19,761 nucleotides of DNA from an uncultured bacterium (GCA_905214435.1 CAJMMA010000034.1:1-19761); one strand, 5' to 3'. Positions 7,130 through 14,434 are shown, counted from the stretch's first letter. The notes: generated from the letters alone by a model not told the origin. Translations and numbers: made by a program.

Positions 7130-8772
7130 TGGCTCGGTTGGATAGGGGCCCGGTGTCGGGTGCGGCGTGCGGCCCGGATATGCCGGCGATTGAGGCGCGG
7201 AGCCTGAGCTTTGCCTACCCCGGGGCTGATGCTGCGGTGCTCGAGGGGCTCGACTGGTCTGTTCCCCAAGGTGCATTTGCGCTGCTTGTTGGCGGTACCG
7301 GATCGGGTAAGTCGACGCTGCTGTCGCTGCTCAAGCCCGAGATCGCTCCGGCGGGCGAGCGCACTGGCGATGCGCGCGTGCTGGGCGAGAACGTTGCCGA
7401 CATGGACGTGCGCGCGTCTGCGGAGTGCGTGGGCTACGTGTTCCAGGATCCCGAGAACCAGATTGTGTGCGAGACCGTGTGGCACGAGATGGCGTTTGGC
7501 CTAGAGAATCTGGGGGTGTCGCGCGACGAGATGCGCCGCCGTGTTGCCGAAACCAGCTATTTCTTTGGTCTGGAGGACTGGCTTCATCGCGATACCGATA
7601 CGCTTTCGGGTGGCCGCAAGCAGCTGCTGTCGCTTGCCGCCGTCCTGGCGCTGCGTCCGCGTGTGCTGCTACTCGACGAGCCCACGTCTCAGCTCGATCC
7701 CGTTGCCGAGAAGAATTTTCTGCACGCGCTGTTTCGTGTGAATCGCGAGCTGGGCTGCACGGTTGTTGTGGCTACGCATCAACCGCGCTCAATGCTCGAG
7801 TATGCGACGTGCGCGTATCGGATTGAGGGCGGCCGCGTGCGCGAGGTGGCCGACATTGCCTCCTTGGGGCATCGCGAAGAGCTGTTTTCTGGCGAGGTGC
7901 CAGGGTGGGGTGGCTCGCGGCGTGCAAAAAACGGAATTTTCAGCATCGCTGGTGGCCGGCAGGGCTCTTTAGACCCGCACGCGGACGTTGCGGGTGCGAA
8001 AAAGGGACCAAAAACGGACAAATCGGCTAAATTTGAGGCGCAAATCTTGCCGCAGGACGACTCGGGGGCGTCATCGCGCGCCGGTGGATGCAGAATACTC
8101 CCAAAAATGTACGCTGGCTCGGCCACCACCTTGACAGGAAGCTGGTTTCGCTACGATCGGGCGTCCGGCTGGGTGCTGCGCGGACTCGATGTGGCGTTTT
8201 CGACTGGCGCGGTGCATGCGATTGTGGGCGGAAACGGCTGCGGCAAGTCGACGATGCTCTCGGTGCTGGCCAAAACGGTCAAGTTGCAGCGTGGTCGCAT
8301 GGTGCGTGGGGCGGCATCGGCGGCGCTGCTGCCTCAGAATCCCAAGGCGTTGTTGGTTGCCGAGACGGTGCGCGACGAGCTGATGGAATGGGCCTCGACC
8401 TGCGGATATGACGAGAACTTGGCGCGGGAGCGTGCGGCGAGCTTGGGGCTGTCGGGTCTGGATGGGCGCCATCCGTACGATCTTTCGGGCGGGCAGCGTC
8501 AACTGCTTGCATTGGCAAAACTGCTGCTAATCGGCCCCGAACTGCTATTGCTCGATGAGCCCACCAAGGGTCTAGACCTGTTCAGCCGCCGCATCATCGC
8601 CCGCGCCCTGCGTGACCATGCGAAGGTTGGTGGCACCGTCATCATGGCCACGCACGATCTGGATTTTGCCGAGCAGGTTGCCGATGACGTTGCCATGATG
8701 TTTGACGGTGAGATTGCCTGCATGGAGCCGCCGGTCGACTTCTTTGCCGACAACGTGTTTTATAGGGCGTGA
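7129..8772 (+). CDS. ecfA: ECF transporter ATPase, EcfA-EcfA' fusion with two ABC domains
   Basis: 547 residues with two complete ATPase domains, so one chain supplies both A subunits of the ECF module. Domain 1: Walker A GGTGSGKST (55-63), Q-loop FQDPENQ, signature LSGGRKQ (159-165), Walker B VLLLDEP (about 179-185), switch His217. Domain 2: Walker A GGNGCGKST (367-375), Q-loop PQNP (about 402-405), signature LSGGQRQ (452-458), Walker B LLLLDEP (about 472-478), switch His509. All catalytic residues look intact. The domains are joined by an unusually long polar linker (about 262-335) rich in Lys, Ser, Gly and Asp, which looks like inserted repeat sequence (see separate entry). The gene overlaps ecfT by one base and ends 4 bases before the S component, so it is the middle gene of a T-A-S operon. 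Confidence 0.93.
   Translation: MARLDRGPVSGAACGPDMPAIEARSLSFAYPGADAAVLEGLDWSVPQGAFALLVGGTGSGKSTLLSLLKPEIAPAGERTGDARVLGENVADMDVRASAECVGYVFQDPENQIVCETVWHEMAFGLENLGVSRDEMRRRVAETSYFFGLEDWLHRDTDTLSGGRKQLLSLAAVLALRPRVLLLDEPTSQLDPVAEKNFLHALFRVNRELGCTVVVATHQPRSMLEYATCAYRIEGGRVREVADIASLGHREELFSGEVPGWGGSRRAKNGIFSIAGGRQGSLDPHADVAGAKKGPKTDKSAKFEAQILPQDDSGASSRAGGCRILPKMYAGSATTLTGSWFRYDRASGWVLRGLDVAFSTGAVHAIVGGNGCGKSTMLSVLAKTVKLQRGRMVRGAASAALLPQNPKALLVAETVRDELMEWASTCGYDENLARERAASLGLSGLDGRHPYDLSGGQRQLLALAKLLLIGPELLLLDEPTKGLDLFSRRIIARALRDHAKVGGTVIMATHDLDFAEQVADDVAMMFDGEIACMEPPVDFFADNVFYRA
7921..8115 (+). other. Repeat-like in-frame insertion in the ecfA linker
   Basis: This stretch encodes ecfA residues about 265-329. 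Its bases differ from the flanking coding DNA: runs such as TGCAAAAAACGG, GCGAAAAAGGGACC and CCCAAAAATG interrupt otherwise GC-rich sequence, with a small 7-base hairpin ACCCGCA...TGCGGGT at 7973-7995. The encoded peptide has no ABC-domain character and lies exactly between the two domains. The simplest reading is a mobile or dispersed repeat that inserted without breaking the frame. A naturally divergent linker is the alternative. Confidence 0.45.
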
Positions 8773-8776
8773 TGGG

Positions 8777-9490
8777 ATGGCGGATTATCGCATCGTGCGC
8801 CTACTCGCAAAACTGGAGATACCGCTGCTGCTGGCGGTGCCAGCCGTGATGGCTGCGGCGTTGCTGGCGGGCGTTGAACAGGCGGCGCTTGCCATGCTTG
8901 TCGTGGTGGCGCTGGTGCTCGCGCTGTTCTTTGCGGGCTACGAGGCGTCGCGCCCGGGCTTACGCCAGATTATGCCAACGCTGGTTCTGGCGGCGTTGGC
9001 TGCGGCGGGGCGCATTCTGTTTGGCCCCATTCCCGACTTTAAACCGGTGAGCGCCATCGCCATTATCGCGGGGGCGACGCTTGGTTGCCGCAATGGTTTT
9101 ATGGTTGGCGCGCTGGCGGCGCTGACCAGCAATTTCTTTTTTGGACAGGGCATGTGGACGCCGTGGCAGATGTATGCCTGGGGGCTCGTGGGATACGTTG
9201 GCGGTGCGCTGGCGCATGCCGGCGCTTTTGATCGCGCCGATGGCACCGTGCGTATGCCGGCGCTGTTGATCTACGGCTTTGCTTCGGGTTTGCTGTACGG
9301 CGTTGTGATCAACGCGTATGACATCATTGGGTTTGTACAGCCGCTCACGTGGGCGGGTGCCATGGCGCGTCTTGCCACCGCCGTACCGTTCGATATCACG
9401 CACGGCCTTGCGACCTGCGTGTTTTTGGTCGCCCTGTACAAGCCTTGGTGTCGCCGCATCAACCGAGTCGTCGTGAAATACGGGCTGTAG
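8777..9490 (+). CDS. ECF transporter substrate-binding (S) component, substrate unknown
   Basis: 237 residues, mostly hydrophobic, with about six predicted membrane segments: IPLLLAVPAVMAAALLAG, AMLVVVALVLALFFAGY, LVLAALAAAGRILFG, AIAIIAGATLG, GLVGYVGGALAHAG, and LLIYGFASGLLYGVVI. The central block PDFKPVSAIAIIAGATLG followed by SNFFFGQGMWTPWQM resembles a widespread S-component group. I recall similar motifs in candidate cobalamin-type (CbrT-like) S components, but this is memory, not a search, and there is no B12 riboswitch upstream. The start is ATG 8777, four bases after the ecfA stop; in-frame upstream Met codons lie inside ecfA. It is the last gene of the T-A-S operon, a dedicated (group I) arrangement. 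Confidence 0.85.
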   Translation: MADYRIVRLLAKLEIPLLLAVPAVMAAALLAGVEQAALAMLVVVALVLALFFAGYEASRPGLRQIMPTLVLAALAAAGRILFGPIPDFKPVSAIAIIAGATLGCRNGFMVGALAALTSNFFFGQGMWTPWQMYAWGLVGYVGGALAHAGAFDRADGTVRMPALLIYGFASGLLYGVVINAYDIIGFVQPLTWAGAMARLATAVPFDITHGLATCVFLVALYKPWCRRINRVVVKYGL

Positions 9491-9532
9491 GGTTGGTTAC
9501 GCCGGGGCGGGAATCAATACTGCCGAAGCGCC

Positions 9533-9694
9533 ATTTCAAAACTATGCCGGTTTACGGGGCCAGATTGGCACAAGCAGACCATGCCGGCTATTTTTGAAAT
9601 AGAGCAAGCCGTTTACCTGCGGTTTTATTATTTCGGAATTGCGTATGGTTGGGGGTTCGCGATTCAGCCCCGTAAACCGGCATAGTTTTGAAAT
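9533..9694. repeat. 162-base element with perfect 28-base inverted ends
   Basis: Bases 9533-9560 and 9667-9694 are exact reverse complements over 28 bases (beginning ATTTCAAAACTATGCCGG). A second inverted pair, GCCGGCTATTT (9583-9593) with AAATAGCCGGC (9691-9701), allows an alternative fold, and CTATTTTTGAAATAG (9588-9602) is a small hairpin. The 106-base interior has no coding potential. It lies in the 535-base gap after ecfS and is followed by a tail (9721-9782) resembling the tail of the next element. Confidence 0.7.
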
Positions 9695-9720
9695 AGCCGG
9701 CTGATACGACGGGCATCGTG

Positions 9721-9782
9721 GCCCTCAGAGAGCCAAATTGATCCGTTTTCTTTCGCCTCCAGACGTTCCCAGGGAATCAGCT
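9721..9782 (+). repeat. Tail repeat, copy 1
   Basis: This copy begins GCCCTC, contains TTGATCCGTTTTCTTTCGCC and ends with CCCAGGGAATCAGCTG. It aligns with 9970-10022 in the same orientation, with gaps. Each copy lies about 27-28 bases after the right arm of an inverted-repeat element, so arm-centre-arm-tail appears to be a repeated unit. Confidence 0.5.
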
Positions 9783-9803
9783 GAACCCGCCCGCCACGGA
9801 ATC

Positions 9804-9941
9804 GGCCTATCTACTACGTTTGGCCCGACACCCCCAAACACAACCGCGTTTTATGAAAAACCGCAGGCTTTCTACCTGCGGTTTTCTTTTTGCGTTGTTC
9901 GCTGTGGTTGAGGGTAGTGGCTTAAACGTAGTAGATGGGCC
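9804..9941. repeat. Second inverted-repeat element enclosing a terminator
   Basis: Arms 9804-9821 (GGCCTATCTACTACGTTT) and 9924-9941 are reverse complements except for one position that would still form a G-U pair. The 102-base centre holds the hairpin terminator 9857-9885. The arms differ in sequence from the 9533-9694 element, but the size and the position relative to a tail repeat are the same. Confidence 0.65.
9857..9885. terminator. Bidirectional intrinsic terminator between ecfS and xth
   Basis: AAAACCGCAGG (9857-9867) pairs perfectly with CCTGCGGTTTT (9875-9885) around a 7-base loop. On the plus strand it is followed by CTTTTT and on the minus strand by a T-run, so it can end both the ECF operon and the leftward-reading exonuclease gene. 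It lies 367 bases past ecfS and 141 bases past the exonuclease stop. Confidence 0.75.
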
Positions 9942-9969
9942 AGTTTCGTGACAAGCGGGCCGCGTGGAT

Positions 9970-10022
9970 GCCCTCGCGAGGTGAAAATGATCCCTTTTCC
10001 TCCGTCCCCAGGAGATCAGTTG
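9970..10022 (+). repeat. Tail repeat, copy 2
   Basis: This copy begins GCCCTC, contains ATGATCCCTTTTCC and ends with CCCAGGAGATCAGTTG, matching 9721-9782 in the same order with shorter spacing. It ends four bases before the stop codon of the exonuclease gene. A TGATCCC/GGAGATCA dyad within it could form a short hairpin. Confidence 0.5.
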
Positions 10023-10025
10023 GGG

Positions 10026-10844
10026 CTAGAGCTCTAGCGTGAGGGTGACGGGGCAGTGGTCGCTGCCAAAGATGTCGCCGCGGATGCCGGTGTCGCGTAC
10101 GTTGTCGGCGATTGCGTCGCTTACCAGGAAGTAGTCGATGCGCCAGCCGGCGTTGTTCTTGCGGGCATTAAAGCGGTAGCTCCACCAGCTGTAGACGCCC
10201 TCGACGTCGGGGTTTGCCGCGCGCCAGGTATCGGTAAACCCGGCGTTGAGCAGCTCGGTGAACTTGCCGCGTTCCTCGTCCGAAAAGCCAGCGTTGCCGC
10301 GGTTGGACTTGGGGTTCTTAAGGTCGATCTCCTCATGCGCCACGTTAAAGTCGCCGCAAGTTACGACGGGCTTGCCGGTCTCGCGTTCAAGCGCGCTCAA
10401 AAAGCCGCGATAGGCATCGTCCCAGGCCATGCGCACATTGATGCGCGCGAGCTCATTTTGGGCGTTGGGCGTATAGACGTCGACAAACCAGAACTTGTCG
10501 AACTCCAGCGCGCAGACGCGGCCCTCGGTCGCGGCTTGGGCAACGAGCTCGGCAGCCTCGCCTTCGCCGGCGTAGGGCAGCAGCGCATCGGCGTGCAGCA
10601 CGCGCAGCGGTTCCTGGCGGCTAAAGACCGCGGTGCCCGAATAGCCTTTGCGCTCGGCGTAGCTCCAGGTTTGGTGATAGCCGGGCAGGTCGATATCGAC
10701 CTGGCCCTCTTGCAGCTTGGTCTCTTGCAGCGCCAGGATGTCGGCATCGAGCTCCTGCGCGATCTGGATAAAGCTCGGGTCCTTTTTGAGCACGGCGCGC
10801 AGACCGTTAACGTTCCACGAGGCAAAGGTGTAAGTCTGAGGCAT
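10026..10844 (-). CDS. xth: Exodeoxyribonuclease III (AP endonuclease family)
   Basis: 272 residues, typical length. This enzyme cleaves DNA at abasic sites and removes 3' blocks in base-excision repair. Motifs in order: SWNVNGLRA (about 9-17), LALQETKLQ with the metal-binding Glu at about 41, VDVYTPNA, the GDFNVAHEEIDLKNP active-site block, the WRIDYFLVS segment, and the C-terminal GSDHCPV with the catalytic Asp-His pair. The start is ATG 10844, with AAAGGAC six bases upstream. The gene diverges from the sirtuin gene; the 113-base gap must hold both promoters. Its end abuts tail repeat copy 2. Confidence 0.95.
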   Translation of the reverse strand: MPQTYTFASWNVNGLRAVLKKDPSFIQIAQELDADILALQETKLQEGQVDIDLPGYHQTWSYAERKGYSGTAVFSRQEPLRVLHADALLPYAGEGEAAELVAQAATEGRVCALEFDKFWFVDVYTPNAQNELARINVRMAWDDAYRGFLSALERETGKPVVTCGDFNVAHEEIDLKNPKSNRGNAGFSDEERGKFTELLNAGFTDTWRAANPDVEGVYSWWSYRFNARKNNAGWRIDYFLVSDAIADNVRDTGIRGDIFGSDHCPVTLTLEL

Positions 10845-10957
10845 GGTGTCCTTTCGACGGGGTTGGCAGGCTTAAGATTAACGCAACTAGAGCGGGGCGG
10901 AGTCCGCGAGTGATAGTGCGAACGCCGCCGTCCCGGAGACACGGACGGAGGACATAT

Positions 10958-11710
10958 ATGACGCAGGCAATATCGGATCCCAAGCAGGCCTCCGCCGCGC
11001 TGGCGGAGCTGTTCGAAACCCATAGCCACGTGGTCTTCTTTGGCGGCGCGGGTGTTTCCACGGCAAGCGGCATTCCCGATTTCCGCAGCGTGGACGGTCT
11101 GTATCACCAGCGGTTTTCCTATCCGCCCGAGACTATGCTCTCGCATAGCTTTTATGAGACGCATCCGGCCGAGTTCTTCGACTTCTACCGCACCAAGATG
11201 ATCGCGCTTGGCGCCAAGCCCAACTGCTGCCACACCAAGCTGGCCGAGCTGGAGCGTGCCGGCAAGCTCGACGCCGTGGTGACGCAAAACATCGATGGCC
11301 TGCATCAGGTGGCCGGTTCACGGCGCGTGTTTGAGCTGCACGGCTCGGTCCACCGCAATATCTGCCAGACGTGCGGCGCGGTCTACAGCGCCGAATGGAT
11401 TTGCGCGCGCGAGCACGAGGATGCCGTGGGCGTGCCCGTGTGTCCTGCGTGCGGCGGTCGCATCAAGCCCGATGTGGTCCTCTACGAAGAGCCGCTCGAT
11501 GAGCGTGTGCTTACCGGCGCCGTTGCTGCCATCGCCGCAGCCGACGCCCTCGTCGTGGGCGGAACCTCGCTCGTAGTGTATCCGGCGGCGGGCCTTACGC
11601 GTTACTTTACTGGCGATACGCTGGCCATTTGCAATTTGGCGCCCACCGATCAGGATGCAAATGCCGACCTGCTGATTTCTTGCGACATCGCGGCCGCGTT
11701 TGCGTTCTAG
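10958..11710 (+). CDS. NAD-dependent protein deacylase, Sir2 family
   Basis: 250 residues. Sirtuins remove acyl groups from protein lysines using NAD+. The family blocks are complete: GAGVSTASGIPDFRS (31-44) for NAD binding, TQNIDGLH (109-116), catalytic His128 in LHGSV, a zinc site of two Cys pairs (Cys136/139 and Cys162/165), PDVVLYEEPL, and GTSLVVYPAAG (202-212). The start is ATG 10958, behind a strong GGAGGA. An in-frame ATG at 10910 lacks such a site. A 6-base hairpin (10928-10933 with 10943-10948) touches the ribosome binding site and may lower initiation. Its position next to exonuclease III gives no clear substrate. Confidence 0.93.
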   Translation: MTQAISDPKQASAALAELFETHSHVVFFGGAGVSTASGIPDFRSVDGLYHQRFSYPPETMLSHSFYETHPAEFFDFYRTKMIALGAKPNCCHTKLAELERAGKLDAVVTQNIDGLHQVAGSRRVFELHGSVHRNICQTCGAVYSAEWICAREHEDAVGVPVCPACGGRIKPDVVLYEEPLDERVLTGAVAAIAAADALVVGGTSLVVYPAAGLTRYFTGDTLAICNLAPTDQDANADLLISCDIAAAFAF

Positions 11711-11730
11711 TCCGCGCGCGCGGATACAAT
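11700..11730 (+). promoter_or_regulatory. Possible promoter of folP-folK
   Basis: TACAAT (11725-11730) is a good -10 match. A GCGTTC/TTGCGT-like -35 lies about 17-19 bases upstream, at the end of the sirtuin gene. The roughly 70-base leader holds a GC hairpin (CCGCCG 11755-11760 with CGGCGG 11775-11780), then the TAGGAGG ribosome binding site at 11792-11798. Confidence 0.45.
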
Positions 11731-11804
11731 AGAAAGACTGATTGCAAAGCGACCCCGCCGTCAGCGCCCGAGCGCGGCGGCGTGGGCATTTTAGGAGGAT
11801 GTTC

Positions 11805-13535
11805 ATGGCGAACGACAGCAAGACATGGCGGTGCGGAAAGTACGAGCTCAGCTTTGATCGTCCGCGCATCATGGGCGTCCTCAATGTGACGCCCGATTCG
11901 TTTAGCGACGGCGGGGAGCACTTCGACCCGGATGCCGCCATCGAGTACGGCCTGGCGATGCTCGATGCCGGCGCCGACATCATCGACGTGGGCGGCGAGT
12001 CCACGCGCCCCGGCTTTACCCCGGTCAACCCCGACGAGGAGGCGCGTCGCGTGCTGCCCGTCGTGCGCGCGCTCGCCAAAGAGGGCGCTATCGTCTCGAT
12101 CGATACGCGTCATGTGGCGGTTGCCAAGGCGGCGGTGCGCTGCGGCGCTTCGATTGTCAACGATGTGACGGGCTTCACCGACCCCAAGATGGTCGAGTTC
12201 GTTAAGACGAGCACCTGCGGCGTCATCGTGATGCATGCCGGCGAGGTCGCCGCGCCCGCACGCACGCACGCAACGGTGCAGCTCGATACCTCGGCTGCGG
12301 CGTTTGTTGCCGAGAAGGCGCGCGAGGCGGCTGCCGAGGCCGCGCGTGAGGCTGAGAAGCCGGCTCGCCGCCGTCGCGGCAAGTTGCTGGGTGAGCCTAA
12401 GCCGGAGACCAAGCTTCCGGGTGGCGTGGTGCAGCCCTCGTTGCCGTTTGGCGAACCTGAGCCCGCGACCGAGCCTGCAAGCGAGCAAGAGACGCCGGCC
12501 GCCGAGCAGGCTGCTGCCGCCGAGACCGTCGCGCCCGCGCCCGAGGCCACCGAGGCCGCATCGGAGCCCAATGACCGCCTGGCCGCCATGATGCGCCGCA
12601 GCGCCCGCCGCGAGGAAGCCTACGTGCCCACCTCGCAGCTCCGCCGCTTCACCCTGCCCGATTCGGCGCCCATCATGCGCCGCGTCATGGGCTTTCTGTC
12701 CGACCAGGCCCGCGCGCTCATCCACGCCGGCGTGTCGCGCGACCGCATCTGCATCGATCCCGGTCCGGGCTTTGGCAAGACGGCCAACGAGGACATCGTC
12801 ATCCAGCGCGAGACTGCCAAGATGGCGTCACTGGGCTATCCGCTCATGTGCGCCGTATCGCGCAAGCGCTTTGTGGGCGCCGTCTCGGGCGTGACCGAGG
12901 CCGCCGAGCGCGATGCCGCTACGTTTGGCGTGTGCCTGGGCGCCATCCAGGCCGGTGCCAACATCGTGCGCGTGCACGACGCCGCGGGCTTTGCGCAGTT
13001 CCTGAACGGCTACTGGGCGGTTGCCAAGCCGCAGCCGCGCCGCGCGTTTGTGGCCGTGGGCTCCAACCTGGGGCATCGCTGTGACAACATCCGCGCCGCA
13101 CGCGACATGATCGCCGAGATTCCACTCACCTGCGTGTCCAACTCCTCCAAGATCTACGAGAGCGAGCCGGCCTACGAGACGCGCCAGGACGCGTTTGCCA
13201 ACGCCGTCATCGAGATTAAGACCGAGCTGGCGCCGTTGGTGCTGCTCGACGAGCTCATGAAGATCGAGGCCGAGCTGGGTCGCGACCGCTCCAAAAAGGC
13301 CAAGGCCAACGGTCCGCGCACCATCGACTTGGACCTGCTGTGGATGGACGGCGAGACCCACGGCGGCAAAAAGCTGCGCCTGCCGCATCCGCTGATCGGC
13401 GAGCGTGACTTTGTGCTGGTGCCGCTCGAGGACCTGATGCACGACCCGGCTCGGTTCTTCCGCTACAACGGCGTCGAGGTCAAGGAGCCCGAGGACCGCG
13501 TGGGCCATATCGTGGGCGAATTGGGGCGTATGTAG
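11805..13535 (+). CDS. folP-folK: Bifunctional dihydropteroate synthase / HPPK fusion with a long low-complexity insertion
   Basis: 576 residues. FolP joins pABA to hydroxymethyl-dihydropterin diphosphate, and FolK makes that diphosphate, so two consecutive folate steps sit on one chain. The DHPS half shows IMGVLNVTPDSFSDGG (22-37), DVGGESTRPG (61-70), SIDT, VNDVTGF, IDPGPGFGKT (317-326), SRKRFVG and RVHD. The HPPK half (about 412-576) shows AFVAVGSNLG, AFANAVIEI, GPRTIDLDLLW and LPHPLIGERDFVLVPL. Between residues about 148 and 288 the DHPS is interrupted by about 140 residues rich in Ala, Glu, Pro and Arg, right after the pterin-loop MH(A)G motif, where normal enzymes continue directly into the helix before DPGxGFGKT. 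The start is ATG 11805 after TAGGAGG; ATG 11799 is too close. No folB or folE is in view. Confidence 0.92.
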   Translation: MANDSKTWRCGKYELSFDRPRIMGVLNVTPDSFSDGGEHFDPDAAIEYGLAMLDAGADIIDVGGESTRPGFTPVNPDEEARRVLPVVRALAKEGAIVSIDTRHVAVAKAAVRCGASIVNDVTGFTDPKMVEFVKTSTCGVIVMHAGEVAAPARTHATVQLDTSAAAFVAEKAREAAAEAAREAEKPARRRRGKLLGEPKPETKLPGGVVQPSLPFGEPEPATEPASEQETPAAEQAAAAETVAPAPEATEAASEPNDRLAAMMRRSARREEAYVPTSQLRRFTLPDSAPIMRRVMGFLSDQARALIHAGVSRDRICIDPGPGFGKTANEDIVIQRETAKMASLGYPLMCAVSRKRFVGAVSGVTEAAERDAATFGVCLGAIQAGANIVRVHDAAGFAQFLNGYWAVAKPQPRRAFVAVGSNLGHRCDNIRAARDMIAEIPLTCVSNSSKIYESEPAYETRQDAFANAVIEIKTELAPLVLLDELMKIEAELGRDRSKKAKANGPRTIDLDLLWMDGETHGGKKLRLPHPLIGERDFVLVPLEDLMHDPARFFRYNGVEVKEPEDRVGHIVGELGRM

Positions 13536-14237
13536 ATGATCGAGATGAATGCTGTTGCCGCCGGTACCGAGCTCGACGCGGCGCGTGATGCGGGCCGCGA
13601 GGGCGTGTCCGCGGGCTGGTGCGCGTGGAGCGTGGGCGATGCTTCGCTGACGTTTTCGCTGGTTGTGCGCCCCGATGTGAACATGCACGCCTTCCACGGC
13701 CTGCCGTTTGTGGCCGCGATGGGCATGATGGACGCGCTCGTGGGCACGGCTTCGACGCCGGGGTTGGGCCTTGCCGGTAAAGTGGGTATCCAGTGGCCGA
13801 GCGATATCGTGTGCGGTGCGCCTGCGTTTGAGACGTCGCTCGCGCGCGTCGCCGTCAACGGCGGTGCCGGTGCTGCGGGCATGTTTGCCGCGGTGACGGT
13901 TGATATTGAACGTGCGGCGCTGGGCGAGCTTGGCGTGGATATGGCCGACGAGGTGCTGGTCGAGGCATTGGCCACCGCCGTGCTGACCCGCGTGGACACC
14001 TGGGCGGTTGCCGCCAACACACCACAGGGCGCTGCCGGCCCGCTGGCTCCGGTGCTGGGCGAGTACTTTGACATGGTGCCACTGCTGGGTCGTCAGGTCG
14101 CGGCGGTGTCGCCCAGCGGCTTGCCGCTTGCGGTCGGTGTGTTTGCGGGCCTGGACATCTGGGGTCGCGCGACCATCAAGACCGATGCCGGCGAGCAGGA
14201 GTTTCCGCCCGAGGCCGTACGGATTCGCGGACTGTAA
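13536..14237 (+). CDS. Degenerate biotin-protein ligase-like protein, function unknown
   Basis: 233 residues, starting directly after the folP-folK stop, so probably translationally coupled. LTFSLVVRP, GIQWPSDIV and the C-terminal block VPLLGRQV ... AVGVFAGLDIWGRATIKT ... EFPPEAVRIRGL follow the BirA/BPL catalytic domain and its C-terminal SH3-like domain. Key ligase features appear absent: no GRGRRGR biotinyl-AMP loop, Gln instead of Lys in the KWPND motif, and no recognisable KLAGIL or GIGINV segments. No DNA-binding N-terminal domain is present. I infer a non-catalytic or changed-function homologue. A divergent lipoate- or biotin-handling enzyme remains possible. An alternative start is the Met at codon 4. 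Confidence 0.72.
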   Translation: MIEMNAVAAGTELDAARDAGREGVSAGWCAWSVGDASLTFSLVVRPDVNMHAFHGLPFVAAMGMMDALVGTASTPGLGLAGKVGIQWPSDIVCGAPAFETSLARVAVNGGAGAAGMFAAVTVDIERAALGELGVDMADEVLVEALATAVLTRVDTWAVAANTPQGAAGPLAPVLGEYFDMVPLLGRQVAAVSPSGLPLAVGVFAGLDIWGRATIKTDAGEQEFPPEAVRIRGL

Positions 14238-14335
14238 CGCGAGGTGCCCGCGCTCAAAGATAGCGATGACAACGAAGCCCTCTTCGGCCTGTGCTGGGGA
14301 GGGTTTCGCCTATCTGGGGAATGGGTTGCCAGCGC

Positions 14336-14378
14336 CCTATTCCTCAAAACTGAAAAATTTTCAGTTTTGAGGAATAGG
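14336..14378. repeat. Near-perfect 43-base palindrome between convergent genes
   Basis: 21-base arms (14336-14356 and 14358-14378), beginning CCTATTCCTCAAAACTG, are exact reverse complements around a single central A. It lies between the convergent stops of the biotin-ligase-like gene (14237) and coaX (14435), so it may act as a shared terminator, although no U-run follows the stem on either strand. It is AT-rich amid GC-rich DNA. Nothing else is seen in the 197-base gap apart from a weak CCCTC/GAGGG pair around 14280-14305. Confidence 0.75.
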
Positions 14379-14434
14379 CTTGGCGAACGTTTGCGGGGCT
14401 GTGACATCGGGCGTGCTCGACTTAAGCCCCTGCT

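Noticed and set aside
11742..11804. Upstream ATG of the folP-folK frame
   Set aside because: It precedes the TAGGAGG site and extends through the leader hairpin; ATG 11805 fits the ribosome binding site.
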